Shown: positions 35,622 to 44,256 of the stretch, one piece after another
Layout of the letters: each line of letters opens with the position of its first letter
How positions within the stretch are numbered: position 1 is the stretch's first letter
Source of the DNA: Symbiobacterium terraclitae
GTDB taxonomy: Bacteria > Bacillota > Sulfobacillia > Symbiobacteriales > Symbiobacteriaceae
Direction of reading: 5' to 3'
Assembly (NCBI RefSeq): GCF_017874315.1
Contig: NZ_JAGGLG010000019.1
Coordinates: forward strand, 1-64,000
Length of the DNA stretch: 64,000 nt
Program-made: the position numbers and the translations under genes
The notes under the pieces: model-generated
Database searches by the model: none
Seen by the model: only the letters and a program-made list of their open reading frames with translations
Told to the model about the DNA's origin: nothing

Positions 35622-37088
35622 CTACACCCCCTTCGTCAGTACTGCGGAGGCCGCAGAGGCGAGGAAGCCGCTGATCCACGCCGGGAACAGCCCGGCAGCG
35701 AGGACGGCCAGGACCAGGAGCCCCACCGTCCACGGCGGCGCTGCGCTCGGGACAGCACCTCCGTGCGCCGGCTTGAGCAGGAAGGCCCGGGCACCCGCCC
35801 AGACCAGCGTGGTGATGGTGAGCAGGCTCGTCAGCACGGCCACGCCGGCCGCCCAGCCGTACCCGGCCCCCGCCACGGCGGTGAAGACCTGGAACTTCGA
35901 CCAGAAGGCGGGCAGCGGCGGCACCCCGCCGAGCCCCAGCGAGGCCAGCAGGAACGTCCAGCCGACCTGCGGCGGGAGCGGCCTGCCGCTCACCTCCGAG
36001 ATCCGCGCCGTGCCGGTCAGCAGCACCACCTCGCCGACGGCCAGGAAGAGCAGCGCCTTGATCAGGCCGTGGCTGACGATGTGGTAGGCCGCCGCCCCGA
36101 GGCCGGCCGTCCCCCCGGCAGCCAGGGCCATGGCGATATAGCCCATCTGGCTCACCGAGGAGTAGCCCAGCAGCCGGCGCAGGTCGTCCTGCCGGAAGGC
36201 GGCCAGGATCCCGAAGAGCATGGTGACGGCTGCCGCCACCAGCAGCAGCAGGTTCAGCTCCGGTGCGGCCGCGGTCAGGGGCGGCAGCACGCGGGCCAGG
36301 GCCACCATCGGGATCTTGGTGCCGATGCCGGAGAACAGGGCGATGAACCCCGGCGGGCTCACCTGGTAGGCGTCCGGCAGCCAGCCGTGCAGCGGAACCA
36401 GGCCGGCCTTGGTGCCGAAGCCGCCGATCAGCAGCGCCCCGGAGAGGGCCGCGGCCAGAGGCGGCAGCAGCCGCCCCACGGAGGCCAGGCCCGACAGGCG
36501 CAGCGCCTCCGATCCCAGGACGGGCTCAGCCGCCGCGTAGAGGACGGCGAGCCCCAGCAGGCCCGCGGTCAGCCCGATGGTGTTGAGCAGCAGGTACTTG
36601 TAGGCCGCCTCCCAGGAGGTCCGCTGCCGGTAGAAGGCCACCGGCAGCACCGTGGCCAGGGTGGTGGCCTCGACGGCGATGTACAGCACGATCACGTGGT
36701 CCGCGAGGGCCGTCCAGTTGGCCGCCGCGAGGAAGAGCGCGGAGCAGCCGTGGAGAACCGGCAGCCACTCCGGCCGCGCCCGACCGGCCGACACGTAGGC
36801 GCCGAGGTGGCGGCGGGCGGCGGCAATGCCGACCAGCGTCAGGAAGGAGGCGAGCAGCGCCACGAGCGCACCCAGCGAGTCGGCCCGCAGGTAGGCCCCG
36901 GCCACGAAGGGGTGCCCCCCTGCGGCCACGGAGGCCGTGAGCAGGGCGGCACAGACGAATGAGGCTGCGGCGCCGGCGTGGGCGCAGAGGCCGGCGAATC
37001 TCTGCCAGGACGGCAGACGGGCTGCCAGCAGCTCGACCAGGCCGGCCGCGGCGGGGAGCAGAATCAGCGCCACGAGTACTCCGTTCAC
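35622..37088 (-). CDS. hyfF: Antiporter-like membrane subunit HyfF (NuoN/NuoM family)
   Basis: The 488-residue membrane protein has about 14 helices and belongs to the Mrp/NuoLMN proton-translocating family. Conserved segments include the Lys-bearing GGFGTKAGLVPLHGWLPDAY near 245 and the glutamate in VEATTLATV near 140. Third antiporter-like subunit of the complex. GTG at 37088 is favoured because GGAGGTGG lies upstream at the right distance; an in-frame GTG at 37097 falls within that site. Confidence 0.9.
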   Translation of the reverse strand: MNGVLVALILLPAAAGLVELLAARLPSWQRFAGLCAHAGAAASFVCAALLTASVAAGGHPFVAGAYLRADSLGALVALLASFLTLVGIAAARRHLGAYVSAGRARPEWLPVLHGCSALFLAAANWTALADHVIVLYIAVEATTLATVLPVAFYRQRTSWEAAYKYLLLNTIGLTAGLLGLAVLYAAAEPVLGSEALRLSGLASVGRLLPPLAAALSGALLIGGFGTKAGLVPLHGWLPDAYQVSPPGFIALFSGIGTKIPMVALARVLPPLTAAAPELNLLLLVAAAVTMLFGILAAFRQDDLRRLLGYSSVSQMGYIAMALAAGGTAGLGAAAYHIVSHGLIKALLFLAVGEVVLLTGTARISEVSGRPLPPQVGWTFLLASLGLGGVPPLPAFWSKFQVFTAVAGAGYGWAAGVAVLTSLLTITTLVWAGARAFLLKPAHGGAVPSAAPPWTVGLLVLAVLAAGLFPAWISGFLASAASAVLTKGV

Positions 37089-37100
37089 AGCTGCCACCTC

Positions 37101-37754
37101 CTAGCCCCGCAGCTGGTCCAGCTGCCCGTCGTCGCGGGCGCCCGTGACCTCCTCGGCCCGGCGGCCCACCACGAGGAGCAGCCAGACGGCGAGGATCACA
37201 TCCAACACCACGCCGATGGCCACGAGCTCCGGAATCGTCGGGGCGATGACGGCCATCAGCAGGTGCGCACCGTTCTCCAGCAGGCAGACGCCCAGCACGA
37301 CCTTCAGCATGTCCCTGTGCGCGAGGATCGTCCGGAGCGCCGCGGCCACCAGGCCCAGCCCGGCCGCCAGCCCGAACGGCACATGTGCAGCCGCGCCGGT
37401 CACGCCGGCCAACAGCAGCGGAAGCCCGTACTGTCCGGCGAGGAAGCCCAGGAGGGCGGCCGCCCCGGCCCAGAGGTACCCGTGGGCGGGCGGCGACTCC
37501 TCCGCGGGAGCTCCCTGCCGGGCGTACCGCATCACCAGCAGGGGCAGGATCACCGCCTTGGCCACCAGGATCGTCACCGCCGAGCCGACCAGCCCGTGCA
37601 GCTCTGACCAGGCGGCCCCCAGGAGGAGCATCAGCGCCACGAGGCAGCCCTGGGCGGCGTAAAGCCAGACGGCGCGGGTCAGCTGGCGGCACTCGGCGAC
37701 GGCCACGGCCACCGCGACCGTCAGGAGCGCGATCATCAGCACCAGGCTAAGCAC
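37101..37754 (-). CDS. hyfE: Hydrogenase membrane subunit HyfE
   Basis: The 217-residue protein has about six to seven membrane helices and matches HyfE in length and hydrophobic plan; the C-terminal half resembles NuoK (LKVVLGVCLLENGAHLL with acidic residues in the membrane). It connects the antiporter-like modules. GTG start after AAGGGGGTGGCGCGCC, overlapping the hyfH end by eight bases. Confidence 0.88.
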   Translation of the reverse strand: MLSLVLMIALLTVAVAVAVAECRQLTRAVWLYAAQGCLVALMLLLGAAWSELHGLVGSAVTILVAKAVILPLLVMRYARQGAPAEESPPAHGYLWAGAAALLGFLAGQYGLPLLLAGVTGAAAHVPFGLAAGLGLVAAALRTILAHRDMLKVVLGVCLLENGAHLLMAVIAPTIPELVAIGVVLDVILAVWLLLVVGRRAEEVTGARDDGQLDQLRG

Positions 37755-38262
37755 GGCGCGCCACCCCCTTCAGGCGGGTCGCGTGCGCCTTGCGCCTGCA
37801 GTCAGGGCAGAGGTCGAGCAGCTTCACTTCCGGCCCGGACTCCCCGGCCTGCGCCGCCGCGCGGCGCACCAGCCGCTCCGCCGCGAAGGGCCTGCCGCAG
37901 CTGGCGCAGGTCGCCGCCTGCAGCACCACCCGCAGCGTCAGGTTCCGGCGGTCGGCGGTGGCGGTTTCGAACCGGTCGGTCATCTGGAACGCCCCCGTGG
38001 GGCAGACGTCCTGGCAGCGGGCGCAGTAGGTGCAGCGCGTGAAGTCGGCAGAGAGCACCATGTGCTCCCCCTCGGTCGCGAGTGCAATCAGCCTGGCGGG
38101 GCAGGCCGCGGCGCAGGCGCCGCAGCCCACGCACTCCTCGCCCAGCACGGTAGGCAGCCCGCGGAACCCTGCGGCGGGCGGATGGGGGCTGGCGGGATAG
38201 GGCAGGGTGACCCTGCCGGCCCTGGCCACCAGGGCCAGTTGACGAAGCTTGGCAATGAACAC
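37747..38262 (-). CDS. hyfH: Hydrogenase ferredoxin subunit HyfH/HycF (NuoI-like)
   Basis: This 171-residue electron-transfer subunit contains two [4Fe-4S] motifs, CVGCGACAAACP (about 44-55) and CTYCARCQDVCP (about 77-88), as in NuoI. It adds a C-terminal zinc-ribbon-like segment (CASCG near 118 and CPDC near 155), which is also seen in some HyfH proteins. It links the incoming electron carrier to the small subunit. GTG start, SD GGGAGGGG. Confidence 0.88.
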   Translation of the reverse strand: MFIAKLRQLALVARAGRVTLPYPASPHPPAAGFRGLPTVLGEECVGCGACAAACPARLIALATEGEHMVLSADFTRCTYCARCQDVCPTGAFQMTDRFETATADRRNLTLRVVLQAATCASCGRPFAAERLVRRAAAQAGESGPEVKLLDLCPDCRRKAHATRLKGVARRA

Positions 38263-38275
38263 GGCTCACCCCTCC

Positions 38276-39181
38276 CTAAAATCCGAAGATGGCCACCAGG
38301 AGGCCCGCCACGGCGAGCACGCCGGCGCCCTCGTAGAACCGGATCGCCTGGCGGATCCGGACCCGGGGGCTGAGCACGGCCACCAGTTCCGTCAGCACCA
38401 GCACGACCAGCACCTTGACCGGGTGGAGCAGCACGGCGAGCCAGAGGGGCGCCTCCGCCGGCCATGCGCCCAGCAGGGCCACCAGGAAGGAGGCCAGCAC
38501 CACGCGCCGGACCATCAGCGCCCACTCGAAGGCCGCGAGGGACGGGCCGGAGTACTCCACGTAGGGCCCGCCGATGATCTCGGTCTCGGCCTCGGCCACG
38601 TCGAAGGGCAGCTTGGCCGACTCGGCCTGGATGGCCAGGAAGGCCGCCAGGGCGGCCACCACCAGCGAGGGGGCGAAGCCGGCCTGCGCGATGCCCCGGG
38701 CGATCTCGGCAAGGCCCAGCGAGCCCGCCCGCGTGCCGAAGGTGAAGAAGGCCGCGGCCAGCACCGGCTCCACCGCGAGCAGGAGCATGATCTCGCGGCT
38801 GGCGCCCGCTCCGGCGAACGGGTTGCGTGAGGAGAGGCCGGCCAGCACCGTGCCGATGGCCGAGAAGGTGAGCAGGTAGATGAGCACCAGGCCGTCGCCC
38901 GCGAAGCCCAGCGGCGCCCGGAAGCCCATCGGCACCAGCAGGGCGGCGGCCAGCGCCCCCGTCAGCACCAGGTACGGGGCCAGCCGGTGCACCGGATCGT
39001 CCGAGACCTGGCAGTCCTCCTTGCCCAGCAGCTTCAGGATGTCGCGGTAGGGCTGCAGGACCGGCGGCCCCTGGCGGGAGTGAACACGCGCCCGGATCTT
39101 GCGGTTGATGCCGGCGTACAGGGGCGAGAGCAGAAGCACGAAGGCCAGGTTGTAGAGTGCGGTCAGCAGGCTGACGGTCAC
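38276..39181 (-). CDS. hyfC: Hydrogenase membrane subunit HyfC/HycD (NuoH-like)
   Basis: The 301-residue membrane anchor of the NuoH family has eight helices, with the conserved cytoplasmic loops containing LKLLGKED near 50 and the acidic ESAKLPFDVAEAETEIIGG near 187-205. It forms the interface where electron transfer meets the proton path. GTG start overlaps the large-subunit stop by four bases. Confidence 0.91.
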   Translation of the reverse strand: MTVSLLTALYNLAFVLLLSPLYAGINRKIRARVHSRQGPPVLQPYRDILKLLGKEDCQVSDDPVHRLAPYLVLTGALAAALLVPMGFRAPLGFAGDGLVLIYLLTFSAIGTVLAGLSSRNPFAGAGASREIMLLLAVEPVLAAAFFTFGTRAGSLGLAEIARGIAQAGFAPSLVVAALAAFLAIQAESAKLPFDVAEAETEIIGGPYVEYSGPSLAAFEWALMVRRVVLASFLVALLGAWPAEAPLWLAVLLHPVKVLVVLVLTELVAVLSPRVRIRQAIRFYEGAGVLAVAGLLVAIFGF

Positions 39182-40728
39182 GGCTCATGCCTCCCTTCGC
39201 GGGGGCGGCGGACGATCTCCATCCGCTCGGTGCAGGAGAAGCAGGGGTCGATGGACGCGGCGATGATCGGGAAGTCGGCGATGGTCGTGCCCGGGTTGAC
39301 CATCTGCGGCGTCAGCTGCAGGTTCATGTAGGTCGGCACCCGCACGCGCCAGCGGTAGGGCTTCCCCTCCGCCCCGGTCATCAGGTAGTTGCAGAGCTCG
39401 CCCCGGGGAGCCTCCACAAGGACGACGGAGACTCGCCCCTCCGGGACCTCCCCCGGCTCCACGAAGGTCGGCCCCCCGGGAAGGTTGGCCAGCGCCTCGC
39501 GGATCAGCCGCACCGACTCCAGGGTCTCCTCGACGCGCACCTCCAGGCGGGCCCAGATGTCGCCCTCCTGCCTGAGGGCCACGTTCACCGGCAGCTCGTC
39601 GTAGGCGGCGTAGGGGTAGTCCCGCCGCACGTCGATGTCCACGCCCGAGGCCCGGGCCGTAGGGCCGACGGCGCCCCAGAGCACGGCCTTCTCGTGGGTC
39701 AGCACGCCGGTGTTCCGGAGGCGGGAGCGCAGGGCGGTATCCCGCTCCAGGGCCCGCATCAGGCTCTGGCTCTCCCGCTCGACCGCCTTCAGGACATCCT
39801 GCACCTGGTGGATGCCCTCGGGGCGCAGGTCGCGCCGGACGCCGCCGGGCAGGTTCATCCCGTAGGTCTTCCGGTTGCCGGTGAGGGCCTCCGCCGCCCA
39901 CATCACCGGCTCGCGCACCCGCCAGGCCTGCATGAAGCCCGTATCAAAGCCGACGATGTGTGCCGCCAGGCCCAGCCAGAGCAGGTGGCTGTGGATGCGC
40001 TCCAGCTCCAGCATGATCGTGCGGATGTAGCGGCCCCGCCTGGGCACCTCGATGCCCGCCGCCTGCTCCACGGCCTGGGAGAAGCAGGTGGAGTGGACGT
40101 ACCCGCAGATGCCGCAGATCCGCTCGGCCAGGAACGGGATCTGGTCGTAGCGCAGCTGCTCCGCCAGCTTCTCGACGCCCCGGTGGCTGTAGAAGCCACG
40201 GTAGTCGCAGTCCACCACCTCCTCGCCCTCCACGAAGAGCCGGAAGTACGCCGGCTCCTCCAGCGTGGGGAAGAAGGGGCCGACGGGCACCACCGTGGTG
40301 CCTTCGGGCGTTGGCTTCAGGGCCGAGCGGGCATTCTCGGCCCGGGGCGGGCGGTAGTTGTGGGGCACGTCCTTGCGCAGGGGGAAGACGTCGTCGGGCC
40401 AGTCGTCCGCCACGATCAGCCGGCGCAGGTCAGGGTGGCCCTCCGGCGTCACCCCGATCATGTCGTAGACCTCACGTTCCATCCAGCCCGCAGGGGGAAG
40501 CTGGGGGGTGACGGCAGGGAAGGTGGGGTCGTCGGCGGGCACCGGCACCACCACGCCCACCACCTTTCCGGCACGGTCGAAGCCGAACAGGTGGGTCACC
40601 TCGAAGCCCCCGCCCAGGGGGCGCACGTCGGTGCCCACGGTCATGATCAGGCGCGCCCCGCTGGCCCCCAGGCGGGCCACCTCGCCAGCCAGGCCGTCAC
40701 GGGAGGTGACGATCGTTTCGTACTCCAT
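39178..40728 (-). CDS. hyfG: Group 4 [NiFe] hydrogenase large subunit (HyfG/HycE, NuoC-NuoD fusion)
   Basis: The 516 residues consist of an N-terminal NuoC-like domain (about 1-130) fused to the NiFe-bearing NuoD-like domain. The nickel ligands are complete: ERICGICGYVHS near 202-213 and DPCFSC at 494-499. After DPCFSCTER a tail of 14 residues (MEIV...RHEP) remains, suited to removal by the HycI-type protease encoded in the same run. ATG overlaps the hyfB stop. The enzyme makes or consumes H2 with ferredoxin-type electrons. Confidence 0.95.
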   Translation of the reverse strand: MEYETIVTSRDGLAGEVARLGASGARLIMTVGTDVRPLGGGFEVTHLFGFDRAGKVVGVVVPVPADDPTFPAVTPQLPPAGWMEREVYDMIGVTPEGHPDLRRLIVADDWPDDVFPLRKDVPHNYRPPRAENARSALKPTPEGTTVVPVGPFFPTLEEPAYFRLFVEGEEVVDCDYRGFYSHRGVEKLAEQLRYDQIPFLAERICGICGYVHSTCFSQAVEQAAGIEVPRRGRYIRTIMLELERIHSHLLWLGLAAHIVGFDTGFMQAWRVREPVMWAAEALTGNRKTYGMNLPGGVRRDLRPEGIHQVQDVLKAVERESQSLMRALERDTALRSRLRNTGVLTHEKAVLWGAVGPTARASGVDIDVRRDYPYAAYDELPVNVALRQEGDIWARLEVRVEETLESVRLIREALANLPGGPTFVEPGEVPEGRVSVVLVEAPRGELCNYLMTGAEGKPYRWRVRVPTYMNLQLTPQMVNPGTTIADFPIIAASIDPCFSCTERMEIVRRPREGRHEP

Positions 40729-42740
40729 CAGCGCAGCCCCCCTTCCATGCCGATCAGGACGGCGATGAGGACAACCGTCGCCAGCAGCTGCCAGCCCACG
40801 TAGCCCTTGACCCGCCCGCCGTGCCAGCGGCCGGCCAGGCCGGCCAGCGCCTGGAATCCGCCGTATACCGGGCCGAGGAGCCAGCGGTCGAGGTCAATCG
40901 CCCGCTCCAGCGCCGGCGGCGCGTGGAACGACGGCTGCCACCACGGGCGCAGCAGGGCCGCCCAGCGGGCCAGGAACGGCCTGTACAGGTGCTCGGACCC
41001 GTAGCGGGCCTCGCTTGCCGGCAGCCGCTCGCCGCCGAACCAGGGCTCCGTGAAGCGCACCGGCTCAATGGCCAGGCGGCGGATCAGCCAGACCAGCAGC
41101 GCGCACAGGGCGAGCGCCAGCACCACCATCAGGGGCTGATAGCCGGCTCCGCCCAGGGCGGCGCCCATCACGTCGGCTCCGGTCACCGTCCCGGCGCCGT
41201 ACAGGGCCGTCCCCGGGGCCCCCTGCAGCGCGGCCAGCGCCGCTTGGACCACGGGGGCCGGGAAGAGGCCGAGCAGCACGCAGGCCGTGCCCAGGACGCC
41301 CAGGGACGCGGCAGCCGCAGGGGACTCGGGGCCCCGGCGCCCGGCGGGATACTCCCGCTCCGGCCCGAGGAACACCGTGCCGAAGTACTTCAGGTAGGCG
41401 GCCAGCGACACGGTGGAGATGAAGATGGCAATGACGCCGTAGACGGCCAGCACGGGCAGCTCGAACCCGCCGAAGACGGCGGCCCGGTAGAGCAGCCACT
41501 TGGAGGCGAAGCCGTTCAGGGGCGGGGTGCCGGCGATGGCCAGCGCGCCCAGCAGGGTGAGGCCGGCGGTGAAGGGGAGGGCCTTGAGCAGTCCGCCCGT
41601 CCGCCTGAGGTCCAGGGTACCGCTCACCTGTTCCACGGCACCGACCGTCAGGAAAAGCAGCGACTTGAAGGCGGCGTGGTTGATCAGGTGGTAGAGCGCC
41701 CCGGCGAAGGCCACGGCCGCGAGCAGGGGCGCCCGGCCCGACAGGGCCACGGCCATGCCCAGGCCCAGCACGATGTAGCCGATCTGGCCGATGGAGGACT
41801 GCGCAACCAGCCGCTTGGCGTCCTGCTCGCTCAGCGAGCGGATGTTGCCCACCAGCATCGAGGCGGTGCCCAGCGTGGCGATGACCAGGCCCCAGACCAG
41901 CGCCGGCTGCCCGCCGCCCGGCAGCATGAAGAAGAGCACCCGCACGAGTCCGTAGATGCCCATCTTGGCCATGAGGCCGGAGTAGACGGCGGTGGCCGGC
42001 GTCGGGGCCGCGCGATAGGCCTCGGGCAGCCAGAAGGAGAAGGGCCACACCGCTGCCTTGGTGATGAAGCCCAGCACCAGGAAGGCCACAAGGAGGTGGC
42101 CGAAGCCGGGCAGCCGCTGGAACAGCTCGGCCAGCGCCGCGGCCGTCGCCCCGACGGAGAAGTCGCCCGCCACCAGCGAGAGCGAGCAGACGGCGACCAG
42201 GATACCGCTGCTGGTCACGTGTGTGGTGAGCAGGTAGGTCCACGCCGCCCGGGCGTGCCGCTCCTGCTTCCAGTCCCAGATCACCAGGAAGTAAGAGGCG
42301 AGGGTCATGACCTCCCAGGCGAAGAGGAACAGCACCCAGTCGGCGGACATCACCACCAGCGACATCGCCGCGACCAGGATCAGGAACAGGGAGAAGAACC
42401 ACCGAGCGGGGCCGGCGGGCTGCCCGTCCAGGTAGCTCTGCGCGTGGAGCAGGACCGCGGCCGGAACCACGGCCAGGAGCACCAGGAAGATGGCGCCGAG
42501 GGCGTCAACCCGCACGGCCAGCGCCGCGGGGATGGCCAGCGGCAGCCCGTCCCACCAGGTGACGGCCACCGGGCCCCCGATCCAGACGGATGCAGCCAGC
42601 CAGACCGAGAGCAGCCCGGAGATGGCGCCTGCGGCCAAGCCCACCCGGGCCGCCGCCCGGGGACCCGCCGACAGCGCGCACAGCAGGGCGCCCACCAGCA
42701 GCACAATGACCACAAGCCCGGGGAGAATCGTCACCATCAT
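40728..42740 (-). CDS. hyfB: Antiporter-like membrane subunit HyfB/HycC (NuoL-like)
   Basis: This 670-residue proton-pump subunit of the NuoL type is the same size as E. coli HyfB. Key features are the Glu in FAWEVMTLASY (near 143), Lys in GFITKAAVWPF near 208 and the HLINHAAFKSLLFL segment (near 345). The C-terminal third has the long amphipathic extension ending in one last membrane helix. Probably the distal proton channel. ATG after GGGGGGTGGCGTAG. Confidence 0.92.
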   Translation of the reverse strand: MMVTILPGLVVIVLLVGALLCALSAGPRAAARVGLAAGAISGLLSVWLAASVWIGGPVAVTWWDGLPLAIPAALAVRVDALGAIFLVLLAVVPAAVLLHAQSYLDGQPAGPARWFFSLFLILVAAMSLVVMSADWVLFLFAWEVMTLASYFLVIWDWKQERHARAAWTYLLTTHVTSSGILVAVCSLSLVAGDFSVGATAAALAELFQRLPGFGHLLVAFLVLGFITKAAVWPFSFWLPEAYRAAPTPATAVYSGLMAKMGIYGLVRVLFFMLPGGGQPALVWGLVIATLGTASMLVGNIRSLSEQDAKRLVAQSSIGQIGYIVLGLGMAVALSGRAPLLAAVAFAGALYHLINHAAFKSLLFLTVGAVEQVSGTLDLRRTGGLLKALPFTAGLTLLGALAIAGTPPLNGFASKWLLYRAAVFGGFELPVLAVYGVIAIFISTVSLAAYLKYFGTVFLGPEREYPAGRRGPESPAAAASLGVLGTACVLLGLFPAPVVQAALAALQGAPGTALYGAGTVTGADVMGAALGGAGYQPLMVVLALALCALLVWLIRRLAIEPVRFTEPWFGGERLPASEARYGSEHLYRPFLARWAALLRPWWQPSFHAPPALERAIDLDRWLLGPVYGGFQALAGLAGRWHGGRVKGYVGWQLLATVVLIAVLIGMEGGLR

Positions 42741-44180
42741 CTACGCCACCCCCCCTGCGACCCAGTGGATGAGGGGCATCCCCAGGTACGGAGCCAGGAG
42801 TGCCAGGCCCATCAGCGCGGCGAGCACGGTCTGCATCGCCGGCGACGGATCCCGCCCGGCCCGGGCCCGCTCACTGGCCTGCCCGAAGAGGACCAGGTGG
42901 GTGACCCAGAGGAACCAGGCCAGGGAGAGCGCGCTCTCTACGACCACCAGGGCTGCCGTGGCCCAGCCCCACGGCCCGCCCACCGCCAGGGCGGCCCGCA
43001 GGATCAGCAGCTTGGACCAGAAGACGCCGAAGGGCGGCAGGCCGCTGATGGCCAGGGCCCCAAGCAGGAAGCCCGCCGCGGTCAGGGGCATCGTGCGGGC
43101 GAGGCCGCGCAGCTGCGAGATGGCGCGCACGCCGGTGGACCAGGCGATCGCGCCCACGCAGAGGAAGAGCAACGTCTTGGTGAAGGAGTGGCTCCACAGG
43201 TGGAGCAGGCCGCCCTCGAGGCCGTCCGCGCTCCCCATGGCTCCGAGGCCGATGCCCACCAGCATCAGGGCCAGGTTGGCGATGGTGGAGAAGGCCAGGA
43301 GCCGCTTCAGGTCGTCCGCGAAGAAGTAGCCGGCCAGGCCGACGTAGAGCGTGACAAGTGCAGCCACAGTGATCGCCGCGGACACCCAGCCGGTGAAGGC
43401 GCCGGTGGAGACCAGGCAGCGGGCCGCCAGGAAGATGCCGGCCTTGACCATCGCCGCGGCGTGCAGGAAGGCGGAGGCCGGGGTGGGTGCGACCATGGCC
43501 GAGGGCAGCCACGTGAAGAAGGGCACCTGCGCCGCCTTGCCCCAGGCAGCGACCAGCAGCAGCATGGCGAAGGCCGCCCGTGCGCCCGGCGACAGCCGGG
43601 ACACGTCGGCGAAGCCGAAGGAGCCGGTCTGCGCGTAGAGCAGGAGCAGCCCGCCGATGAAGAAGAGGCTGGCGAACTGGGTCACCGCCATCGCCTTCAG
43701 GCCCGAGCGGATCGCCTCAGACGACCCGTAGTGCGAGATCAGCGCCCAGCTGCAGACCGTGGTCAGCTCCCAGAAGAGGAATACCTGGAAGAAGTCCGGC
43801 GCCATCGCCATACCCAGCATCGCCGTCACGAAAACCAGGAAGAAGAAGTAGTACCGACCCTTCCCCTCCTCCTCGGCGTGCTCCCGGTTCTGCAGGCTGA
43901 AGTAGTCGGCGGAGTAGACGACGATGCAGAGGCCGACGAGGCTGACCACCAGCGCCAGCAGCGCACCGAGCCCGTCGAGCCGCAGGCCGAGGGCCACGCC
44001 GGGCAGCGGGCTCCAGACCTGGAGGCTCGCTGCGACCTTGCCGCCCCAGGGTGCGGAAGCCAGGGTGAGTACAGCGGTTGCGACCATTGTGGCCGCAGCC
44101 AGCACGTCCGCCCTGCGCCCGGAGAGAAAAGCGCAGGCCAGCCCGCCGGCCAGCGGCACCAGGAGCAATACGAGCAGCAT
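42741..44180 (-). CDS. hyfD: Antiporter-like membrane subunit HyfD (NuoM/NuoL family)
   Basis: The 479-residue protein (the length of E. coli HyfD) contains the antiporter motifs FLFWELTTVCSWALI near 120 and AAWGKAAQVPFFTWLPSAM near 210. It is the first hydrogenase gene of the run. The ATG at 44180 follows GGGAGGGATG. Upstream, 76 bases containing a perfect hairpin separate it from the AOR gene in the same direction. Confidence 0.9.
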   Translation of the reverse strand: MLLVLLLVPLAGGLACAFLSGRRADVLAAATMVATAVLTLASAPWGGKVAASLQVWSPLPGVALGLRLDGLGALLALVVSLVGLCIVVYSADYFSLQNREHAEEEGKGRYYFFFLVFVTAMLGMAMAPDFFQVFLFWELTTVCSWALISHYGSSEAIRSGLKAMAVTQFASLFFIGGLLLLYAQTGSFGFADVSRLSPGARAAFAMLLLVAAWGKAAQVPFFTWLPSAMVAPTPASAFLHAAAMVKAGIFLAARCLVSTGAFTGWVSAAITVAALVTLYVGLAGYFFADDLKRLLAFSTIANLALMLVGIGLGAMGSADGLEGGLLHLWSHSFTKTLLFLCVGAIAWSTGVRAISQLRGLARTMPLTAAGFLLGALAISGLPPFGVFWSKLLILRAALAVGGPWGWATAALVVVESALSLAWFLWVTHLVLFGQASERARAGRDPSPAMQTVLAALMGLALLAPYLGMPLIHWVAGGVA

Positions 44181-44203
44181 CGGGCATCCCTCCCGCGAAT
44201 GTG

Positions 44204-44233
44204 GTGGGCGGAGCCGGGCACGGCTCCGCCCAC
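44204..44233 (-). terminator. Intercistronic hairpin between aor and hyfD
   Basis: GTGGGCGGAGCC (44204-44215) and its exact complement (44222-44233) form a 12-base stem with a six-base loop, about 24 bases after the AOR stop. There is no T run on the minus strand, so it is more likely to set mRNA ratios than to stop transcription fully. Confidence 0.6.
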
Positions 44234-44256
44234 GCAGCGGCATGGTGTACGCGCGC

